A stretch of 64,000 nt of DNA, taken from contig CM056383.1 in the NCBI GenBank assembly GCA_029718625.1, positions 67,613,758-67,677,757 of the forward strand. The letters run 5' to 3'. A program made the position numbers and the translations under genes. Below the pieces are notes generated by a model. The model searched no databases. It saw only the letters and a program-made list of their open reading frames with translations, and had not been told where the DNA came from. Positions 35,685-46,900 of this stretch are shown here, one piece after another (the stretch's first letter is position 1; every line of letters starts with the position of its first letter). The DNA is from Synaphobranchus kaupii (taxonomy: Eukaryota > Chordata > Actinopteri > Anguilliformes > Synaphobranchidae).

Positions 35685-38600
35685 CTGCGGAGGGAAGGAT
35701 GGAACAGCCGTCAGAACAGAGATCCTGGGGAAAAGGACTCAAACTCCCATAATGCTATGCGCCAAAGCTGCTACATTTGTTTCGTCTGTAGATTATGACA
35801 TCTCTTATCTAAGTGTAAAGCTCTTTCTCCATTGGAATATACAGGAAACAGGTCATCTTAGTGAAACTCCAATATCATAATAAACTAATTGTGTAACAGT
35901 GTATTGTATCATAATAAACAAATTGTGTAACAGTGTATTGTATCATAATAAACAAATTGTGTAACAGTGTATTGTATCATAATAAACAAATTGTGTAACG
36001 GTGTATTGTATCATAATAAACTAATTGTGTAACGGTGTATTGTATCATAATAAACAAATTGTGTAACAGTGTATTGTATTATAGAGGGTCTCTGGTTTGT
36101 TTCTGGTCTTTCTGAGAATGGAATTAGCTTCAAAATAATTTTCCAAGTAGATGACCTAACAAAATTGTAATGATTTTTAAAGAATACAGACTACATAAAA
36201 AGTACACAAGCCCCACTTTCAGTAACACCATCATAGTTTCACTTAAAAAACAAAGAAAGCAGAATAAATCTAAATGGATATAAAATAATCTGGGCAAAAC
36301 GTGAATTCTGTTTTTCTATGCCGTGGATTTCCTGGTATAAACCTTTTTTGACAAAAAAAAAAACTACTATGCATAAGTAATGCTGCATACACTTTTGTAG
36401 CACATTTTAAAACATAAAACATTCTGCATTTGTGTAAAATCACTGAAAGATGACATTCCTGTAAAAAGACCTGTAAAAAGAAAAGTAACTATTGTGCATT
36501 TCAGTACGGTTCTCAGATGGACATGCTCTCAAGAGCAGAAGCACTTCCTACAGCTTTGTGTAAATAAACCAATCATCAGTAAGAGCAAGAGGACTACTGC
36601 TGTCCAAACACGACGTTGGGGTGTGGCTGAACCCGTCACATACTGCGTACCCCGCTGCCTTAACTCACCTTCAAAGAGTGAGAAGGGCGTGTCCGGAGTC
36701 CGGCAGCCATGTTTGCCGTAGTCCATGCACCACTCTGCAAACTACAAGAGAAGAGAAGTCTTAAGTTATATCTTGCTCCGCTTTTGCAACTAACTTGCGG
36801 GCTCCTGACAAACTCGAGACTGTGGTCTACGGGGAATTCTCTAATCAATCCACAGCGGGTAGCGTGATTCCACTGGGGAGAAATTTGCAGATGGTAGGTC
36901 CAAATCCAGATTCTTCCTCTGATAAAAGACGTAGAGCCCGATTCCTCCAGCTGTTGCACACAAAAGGGGTTTCAAAAAACATTCCAATTATAACTGAGTG
37001 TTATGTTCATAAATTGTATTTATTTATTTTTCTGTGTTGAGATGCAGCGCTGCAGGAGGGGAGAATAAGTGGACTGAAACTTGACATGAACGGGGACCAT
37101 TTATTTTTGGCTCCTCATATATGGCCGAAGCTCTCGAATCTGCTCGCGGGAGCCGTGCCAGCATGGATGCCCTCCAAAAAAGCGCCTGTAAAACGAAACG
37201 CGTTGGCACGAATGCCAGCTCCCACGGGCATCGCCCCGCCAGCTGCCAATCAGAGCTGATGAAATGCTTGGTTTCTACAGAGTTCACATGCTCTCCAGTT
37301 ATGAAACGGTCTCTGGCCCAACGGTGGATTACGTGTCTGGAGCGATGAAATGGTAATGAGAGAGGCGTGCCAGGGAGATGCAAATCAGTAACGTCAACGC
37401 TGCCTCTGGCGGCGAGACTACAACTCCCAAGCACCATTAAAAAAAAAAAAAAAAAAAAGACTACAACTCCCAAGCACCTTTTTTTTTAATTTTTTTTAAG
37501 ACTACAACTCCCAAGCACTGGCTTATAAAAAAGGGAAAAGGAAACGGATATGACAGCAGAAAGAGACAGGAAATGCTTTCACATATACTTCAGCAGGAGG
37601 TTATGGTAAATACAGACATCATCCAGCTTTTAATTTTCAAAGAAGGTGAAAAACCGATGGTCTAAATTATGATGTTTCTCATTTATCGGAAAACACCTTA
37701 TGCAGCAAAGTAGAACATCAGCGATACAAACCTTGGAGTTATTTACTGACTGGTGAACCAAACTATGCGTTAAACAGCATACTCAATGACACCTTATCAC
37801 GTTTTAACACTGATGTAAAAGGCTAGAATTTAAGAGAATGTCGACTTCCTCTTGTCATCTGTTTCCAGTGGTCTGTCCCTCTCCCCAGCTCCACATCCAA
37901 ATATTTATTGCATTTTAATTGTGAAAAAGGGGTTCTAATTTGTTATTTGAAAAAATAAAATAAAACTATACCAATGTAACAATAGAAATGAAATGACTCA
38001 ACTTAAAATGTATGTACTTTGAGGAACATCTCAGAGTGGTGAATGACGTGTTCCCTGATGCGTTCATACCGCTGAGGTTCTACCGTACAACACTTACATT
38101 CTTTTACGGTCAGATTGCTAGCTCATTGTGACGAAGACTGACATGCCAATGCTCTCTTTATTTAAATGCTTTCCATGTCTTATAACGGATTCAATGTGTT
38201 CTCCTTTTTAAAGGGAATTTTTCACCAACACTTCAACATAGGGCTGGGCGATATATCGCAACGATAATTATCGATTGTAATAACGGTCGTTGCCCGCATG
38301 TGGGGTATTGCCTTTCTTTTCGTCTTTCTTTCTTTAATTATACCTGATGCGGTAGTGATCTAAACTTCTAACGGGGGAAAAAACGTCATCACTGTCTACT
38401 GCGTGTTGATAAGACGGACAATCGCAGAAAGGCGTGGCACCTTTCATGCGATTGACAAAAACACATCACATGATCACGTGAAAGCTGTACGATTTTGCTG
38501 CTGGTCGGCTGTCTTATCAACACTCAATAGATATCATGCGGTGATGTTTTTTTTCCCGGAAGCATTTCACGCGGCCTCTGAAGTTTGGATGTTTACTGCC

Positions 38601-39384
38601 GTGTATTGGGTATATTTAAAGAAAAAAAGACGAAAAGAAAGGCGGTACCACGCGGTAGCAACGGCCGTTATTGCATTGGATAATTATCGATGTTGTGTAT
38701 CGCGCAGCTCTACTTCAACACATCAGGGCTTGACGCGGTGCAGCCGGGCGGAGCGTTGGATTAGAACGCCTCTCTCCTGCGCTCGCTGGCGGACGCGACG
38801 CGGCTCGTCTCTCACCTTACAGGCCCTGTACAGGTGCTGGGGGGCGTGGGTGTGCTTGTAGAGAGCCAGGAAGCCGTAGGCGTTGCCGGCGGCACCGTGG
38901 CACAGGCCGTAGCCCTTCTTGATCAGGCCCCACTGCCAGATAACCTCCCCACACTGGAGTGCGTCCGTCAGGTACTGGTCCTCCCCGTACACCTGCCCAA
39001 AACAGGGTCAACAGGGTCATCCTGCGCTTTAGACCACTGCCTCCACTCATTACCACATACAGTAACAGGTCTTGGTAACACCCATATAGGTGTTCAGAGG
39101 GCTGACATTCACCAGTGTGAGCACCAGAGGGCGCCACCACATTGTGAGTGAAACCAAACAGCCGTACATCTCTAAGAAGAAGGTTCACAGACCTAGATTA
39201 AGCTTTCTCCTGGATAAACACACACACTTTTAAAGAATATTCTACATTCAAAGGGCTTTTTATTCCAGGAATAGACTTACACCAGCGCTGTGAAATAGCC
39301 TCTCAAAGTGTGGCTGAGTATGTACCTTGTGTGCCTGCAGTAACACACACACACAGTGGCTGAGTACGCACCTTGTGTGCCTGC

Positions 39385-39415
<31 letters not shown>

Positions 39416-39444
39416 GTGGCTGAGTACGCACCTTGTGTGCCTGC

Positions 39445-39513
<69 letters not shown>

Positions 39514-39554
39514 ACCTCTCACAGTGTGGCTGAGTACGTACCTTGTGTGCCTGC

Positions 39555-39585
<31 letters not shown>

Positions 39586-39796
39586 GAGGCTGAGTACGCA
39601 CCTTGTGTGCCTGCAGTAACACACACGCACGCACACACACACACACACACACACACAGTGGCTGAGTACGCACCTTGTGTGCCTGCAGTAACACACACAC
39701 ACACACTGAGTACATACCTTGTGTGCCTGCAGTAACGCACGCACACGCACACACACACACACACACTGAGTACGTACCTTGTGTGCCTGCAGTAAC

Positions 39797-39828
<32 letters not shown>

Positions 39829-39857
39829 TGAGTACGTACCTTGTGTGCCTGCAGTAA

Positions 39858-39889
<32 letters not shown>

Positions 39890-42800
39890 CACTGAGTACG
39901 TACCTTGTGTGCCTGCAGGAGCATGTAGATGACACCAGGAGAACCGTGGCACCAGTGCACCAGCTGGTCGCGAGTGTCGCCCATGCATGGCGGGTAGTTG
40001 CCCGATGGGAACTTGATTTGGCGCACATAGTCCACGCTGGGCTTCACCAGCCTCTGCAGTCTGTCATCGCCCACCCCAAAACCTGGCTGGGGGGCACATG
40101 AGAGAACAGGTCATGACCCCCATTTTAAAAAGGACAGAGATTTGGAGAAAATACTAACTTATCCATCGCACACAAACACTGTCTGGGCCAGTAGAAAACA
40201 GCATGGTTAACCTGCAAAATCCTCAGCCAATATTAATCAGCCAATGAGGTTCATTTATTTGGAAAAGCGGCACTCACGGGCCAATAAGATTCACCTGCAT
40301 GAGGAAGTAGTAGATTCCTGACAGGCCGTGGGCAGCCCCCACGTAGTATTCCTGGTACCACTCGTAGAACAGGGGGGTCTTATCCTGGTACCTGTGTTTC
40401 CTGGACAGCTTCTCCCCAGAGGCCAAAATGGCCTCACAGATCTGGAAAAGATAAATTAAATTATTAACCCTTTGAAGAGTAGGATTTTTGGAATGTTTTT
40501 TAAATTTTTTAAATTCTAAATCGGTGTTCTAGAACTCCATTGCTTTCATTGTTACATCAGCATTAGAACGTTCAGTTAAGAACATTGTAATCACATATAG
40601 GTTCAAATTCTCAATGGATTGTATTTTCTGTGATAGAAATGGAAAACAGCCATAAAAGAAGCCCTTGAAAGGCAGAGTGTTGCAGTTTGTTTACAGTTAT
40701 TATACATTTTTCAACATTCAACAAGAAAGGAGAGGACGATGCGGGGGAGGAGTGAGGCGACGACTGGGAAGGTTGACGCAGTTCAGTGCTCTGTTTCGAC
40801 AATGTACAGAGACCGCAACACTGCGTGTATGGAGGAAAGTCGTGGAGGCGGAGTTTGTGTGTTGGACTGCTTAATCACACTGGACATCTCGGGACAGCGG
40901 GGGCTATTTTTAATCATGGCTGTATTCCACTTGAATTCACTTAATTAGTTTGATTGATGCAATGATTGTATTGAATGTCTTTGTTTGATATGTTTGTGTG
41001 TTGTGGGTCTGCCCCACTGTCTATGTCTTTTTTGTTGTTGCTGGGGCTACAACTGAAGTTCCCTAGCGGGAAAATAAAAGTTATTCTGTTCTATTCCATA
41101 AAGTATGCGTGCCTGTAGCGAGCAGATGTGTGCACAGACTGTGCGCCTCCTCACCTCCTGGATGAAGTACACAGGAATCTTCTCCTGACCGTACTGCTGG
41201 TTGACGAAGAACAGGGAGAAGAGGTAGCCAATCCGGCCGTACAGCAACTCGTCAGGCAGACTCCCCTCCCCCTTGACCACTGATTGGTGGAGCTGGAGGA
41301 GCCTGGGGCAGCAGGGAAATGAGCATGACATACCTGAGCAGAACACTACCACACCGGCCAATCACAGCAGAGAAGGGCCACACGTACATTAGCAGAGCAC
41401 TACCACACCGCCAATCACAGCAGAGAAGGGCCACACGTACATTAGCAGAACACTACCACACCGGCCAATCACAGCAGAGAAGGGCCACACGTACATTAGC
41501 AGAACACTACCACACCGGCCAATCACAGCAGAGAAGGGCCACACGTACATTAGCAGAGCACTACCATACCGGCCAATCACAGCAGAGAAGGGCCACACGT
41601 ACATTAGCAGAACACTACCACACCGGCCAATCACAGCAGAGAAGGGCCACACGTACATTAGCAGAGCACTACCACACCGGCCAATCACAGCAGAGAAGGG
41701 CCACACGTACATTAGCAGAGCACTACCACACCGGCCAATCACAGCAGAGAAGGGCCACACGTACATTAGCAGAACACTACCACACCGGCCAATCACAGCA
41801 GAGAAGGGCCACACGTACATTAGCAGAGCACTACCACACCGGCCAATCACAGCAGAGAAGGGCCACACGTACATTAGCAGAGCACTACCACACCGGCCAA
41901 TCACAGCAGAGAAGGGCCACACGTACATTAGCAGAACACTACCACACCGGCCAATCACAGCAGAGAAGGGCCACACGTACATTAGCAGAGCACTACCACA
42001 CCGGCCAATCACAGCAGAGAAGGGCCACACGTACATTAGCAGAACACTACCACACCGGCCAATCACAGCAGAGAAGGGCCACACGTACATTAGCAGAACA
42101 CTACCACACCGGCCAATCACAGCAGAGAAGGGCCACACATACATTAGCAGAGCACTACCACACTGGCCAATCACAGCAGAGAAGGGCCACACGTACATTA
42201 GCAGAACACTACCACACCGGCCAATCACAGCAGAGAAGGGCCACACGTACATTAGCAGAACACTACCACACCGGCCAATCACAGCAGAGAAGGGCCACAC
42301 GTACATTAGCAGAGCACTACCACACCGGCCAATCACAGCAGAGAAGGGCCACACGTACATTAGCAGAGCACTACCACACCGGCCAATCACAGCAGAGAAG
42401 GGCCACACGTACATTAGCAGAACACTACCACACCGGCCAATCACAGCAGAGAAGGGCCACACGTACATTAGCAGAGCACTACCACACCGGCCAATCACAG
42501 CAGAGAAGGGCCACACGTACATTAGCAGAGCACTACCACACCGGCCAATCACAGCAGAGAAGGGCTACACGTACATTAGCAGAACACTACCACACCGGCC
42601 AATCACAGCAGAGAAGGGCCACACGTACATTAGCAGAACACTACCACACCGGCCAATCACAGCAGAGAAGGTCCACACGTACATTAGCAGAGCACTACCA
42701 CACCGGCCAATCACAGCAGAGAAGGGCAACACGTACATTAGCAGAACACTACCACACCGGCCAATCACAGCAGAGAAGGGCCACACGTACATTAGCAGAA

Positions 42801-43918
42801 CACTACCACACCGGCCAATCACAGCAGAGAAGGGCCACACATACGTTAGCAGAGCACTACCACACCGGCCAATCACTGCAGAGACGGGCCACACATACGT
42901 TAGCAGAACACTACCACACCGGCCAATCACTGCAGAGACGGGCCACACATACATTTGCTGAACAACACTGTCACAATGCTCACTGCTGCAGACAAGATCA
43001 ATGTGACAATAATGTTAGTTTTTTTTACACTTTTCTTCTTTCATTTATTTATTTTTTTTACACTTTTTTAATGACCTCCCTGCAAAACAAGTTTGCATTA
43101 CTGTAACTAACGTCTCACAGAACAGGGAATGCTACCCTTCGACCGGGCGGTGTCCATGTGAAGAGCATAATGTCAAAAAATAAAATGGGGGGTATGGTCA
43201 GCGATGAGTGACTCTCTTCAGAACGGTTCTCTTGATCTTCTGATACAATCCCATCTAACTGCTCAGGGGTTGAATGCTGAGTATTTATTATTTTAGATTT
43301 TTTGGATTGCGGTGCTGTACCGTGAATCCAGTTAAAGTTGTAGATGTAGAGAGTGAAGCTTTCTGAACCCTTAATGGGTGGAGATACCATGTGCTCCCCA
43401 CGGCAAAACACTGCAGCGTGATTGGTTCCAGATTATGGGTAGCTCCGCCCATTTTCCACATGGATGGGTAGTCCACAAAGCATCACTCTCCTGTTTCTAC
43501 CGTCCAGTCCTGGTAAGTAAGTTGTTCTGCTCTAGCTGCTCGTACTTAGCCCAGCATGATGAGTACCTACTCATGAGAACATGTCTTCACCGAAAGGCTC
43601 CTGTTCATAATAGGAGGGCGACGAGACTTACAATCCGAAGGTCTTCTTCTTACAGTTAAAAATGTCTCTGGTTGTTACCGGCGGGGGCGCTGACCTTTTC
43701 AGACAGTCGTCGGCCTCATGCGTTCTCTGCAGCCGGTGGTAAACCACGGCGGCCACCGCCAACGGCCCCGCGTCACCGCACAGGAAGGTGACCCAGCGCC
43801 GCGTCAGGCACTGCAGGCTCCGGCTCACGTGGTCCAGGGCCCGCTGCAGGAACGAGCTCTCCCCGAAAATGTCATAGAGGTGCAGGTACAGCAGGGCGAT
43901 GCCTGAGGAACCACATAA

Positions 43919-43949
<31 letters not shown>

Positions 43950-46900
43950 CGGGTACTGTTCTTTACACAAAGACGACGAGAGTCCTTTTAGTGCTCCTAT
44001 GCTAAGAGCTGAAGAGACACATCAGCTCTTTCAAGATGCCCTTCCTGCGTCGCTGTTAATGGCCGAGGCACATAAATGCGTAAACATTTACCACTAGTCC
44101 GGACTGTTGTGGGGGAAGTAATTATAGAACAGGGGAGCCCTTTTGTTTAGCAAGTTGGGCTTATCTAACTAAGAGACTGAAAGAGAATAGATGTTTCATT
44201 TTAACAATTTATATGTAACAGAACAACTAAAACAATTCAATCTCAGTACATGTGCTGAGATTGAATTGAATGCTTTAGGGAATTTAGGCACAATATATAA
44301 GAACCTTTAGCGTGTGCAAAACCTTTTAGGTAATAACACAATCAATGGTTGTTGTAAAACAAATAACATGACCATGTCAACAGCACTGCGGTTAGCTACC
44401 ATCTTGTTATTAGTTTTGCGTGCGCTATAAGGTTTTGCACACGCTAAATATAATCTTGGTAAATCAAGCCCAAATAAGTTAATCAGCTGCCGCTTCAGAA
44501 GAAGTAGGTCATTCTCAATACAGAGTGTGTGATTTAGAAAGACTGGATACTTTTTTACCATTCGAATTTGTGGATGAACTTGGATGAATGCGAAAAAGAC
44601 TGCATGTACCAATTGTAAGTTCTCTTTTTAAAAGAATAAAATGTCAACATCAAAATCATCCAATCCTATAAAACCTTATGCAACGTGGACAGCGTAGCAT
44701 GTCAACAGCACTGCGGTTAGTCACCGTGTCCTTACCCGTCCATCCAGTGTACCCACTGCAGTCCTGGGGGTCAGCTGACCTCAGGCCATTCTCCATTAGG
44801 GACAGCAGCTCATTGATTTTACTGCGCACACGTCCAGCAAACTCGCCGGTCAGCTTCAGGAAGCCACACAACACACACTGGTCAGTGCCAACCAACCACT
44901 AATGTTCTACTCTACTCTTTTAATGAGTTAAAGAAATACAACTGACAAACCCATTGAAAATTACTTGCATGGCTGTAGTCACCAAGTCACTTTTTGCTCA
45001 TTACTGCCCTCTGTCTCTGCTTGGCATGCTGTACAAAACTGTGTGCTTGCTTGGATAATTGTGGGAGGAAGATTTAGGCGACTTGTGCCCTTATAAACAT
45101 CATTGTATAATGCTCTGTCATATTTGGAAATTGCACATTTATTAAACCATTCTTTACACAATGATGGCCACTATGCTTAGACATTTACAAAACTATTATA
45201 AACTGCAGTGCGTTTGTTTTTTTGCCCACTGCAGAAAATGAAGCAAGAGATTTAAAATGCGCATCGTTAAAATGTTCTTTTAATTAGCCTACTCATTACT
45301 TAGTACGACTGTAAGCCAATTTGTTCTGTTGAAGCTTTTATGCGTGCAATAATACGTCAACGTCCTGCTTCGTAACGAGCCGTGAAAATCCCAGGCACAC
45401 GCCATTTCAGGACCTTTCCCTCTATAACTCAGGACCGGACACGCCGTCTGCGTGCACGCCGCGTATGTTTTGCGAGCGGCGCTTTGATGTTCGGGGGATA
45501 ACCTCAGTGCCCCTGGCCTGGTTCAAAGTGAGGGTAAAAGCACTCTGCTGACACATCCAGACCCAATTACTTCCGCCTGGCATGGCCGCGGCCGCAGACT
45601 GCTGAATCCACAGGGCAGGGCTATAGCCGTAGACCCAACGGCAGGCGTTCCCAGCGCACTCAGCGAAACCCCGGCCTACACTTAATCCCGCTCAAACGGG
45701 ACTCGCTATTGTCCGTCAGGCTTCCCGGGGGGAACTGAAGGCTACACGGTAGAGCGGTGATGGGCAACTTTAGTGACCCCTGAGGCCGTAAAATGTATGA
45801 AGGTACATTGTTGGGGCCGAAAGTCAGAACAAGAGCCTATCACGGCATTGTTGCCATTGGATCCTATGGAGAGATCGCTTTCCCACTTGTTCTAGAAAAC
45901 TTGGTTTTTAGCAATCCACCTTCCTTTTACTCATTTTGCCAGCGAACGGATTTAGCGAGCTGGTGTCGATACGGTGCTGATTTAGCTAGCTGGTGTCGAT
46001 ACGGTGCTGATTTAGCTAGCTGGTGTCGATACGGTGCTGATTTAGCTAGCTGGTGTCGATACGGTGCTGATTTAGCTAGCTGGTGTCGATAAGGTGCTGA
46101 TTTAGCTAGCTGGTGTCGATACGGTGCTGATTTAGCTAGCTGGTGTCGATAAGGTGCTGATTTAGCTAGCTGGTGTCGATACGGTGCTGATTTAGCTAGC
46201 TGGTGTCGATACGGTGCTGATTTAGCGAGCTGGTGTCGATACGGTGCCGCTGATTTTCTATTTTGCGGCTGTAGAAGCCTCTCAGCGAAGAGCTCCGCCT
46301 GCTGTGCTGGCATGGTGCGTGTTCGCAACGTCAACTGTGCGGCTGACCCCGACACACATTGAACTGGATTCATTCATTTTTAATTCGGATGGGGCAGCGC
46401 GGGCGGAGTAAACCACTGAGTCGGGCTGTGTGCGGCCTGCGGGCCTCCAGTTGCCCATCCCTGGAGACGAGGGATACAACTGCACTGCAATTAAAGGGCC
46501 ACAGACAACCAGGGTTGCCCATACTGAGAAACAGCTATTCCATAGACCCCGTTGCTTACTTTTTAGTTTTGTTTTGAAAAATGTTTGTTTCAGATGGCTA
46601 CTTTGGGGATCGTTATATCTGAATGCAAAACTACATTCCTACACAATGTAGCCACCCACCTTCAATCATCTAAACTAGAGATTGGAGAAATTAACAAAAA
46701 AAAACAAAACAATGGACTCTTTTTGTAGTGAGTGCTAGCTTTATTTATTTTAATTATTTATTGTACAGTAGCAAGCGACATTTAATAATGAAACAATCAC
46801 ATCGAAATGTTTTAGTTTCCTTCTAAACAATTACTGATCGAACATAACATAATGGACTAAGAACACCAATTATGAAAATAAACTGTAAAAGCACAAAAAC

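Noticed and set aside
39260..40074. Cys-Val-rich and Thr-His-rich frames of up to 265 codons
   Set aside because: They are GT/CA repeats read through; only 39904-40086 is a real exon.
41319..43106. 595-codon open frame on plus strand and 387-codon frame on minus strand
   Set aside because: Both are products of the 54-bp satellite, whose length is a multiple of three; they lie in a lancl1 intron and have no family resemblance.
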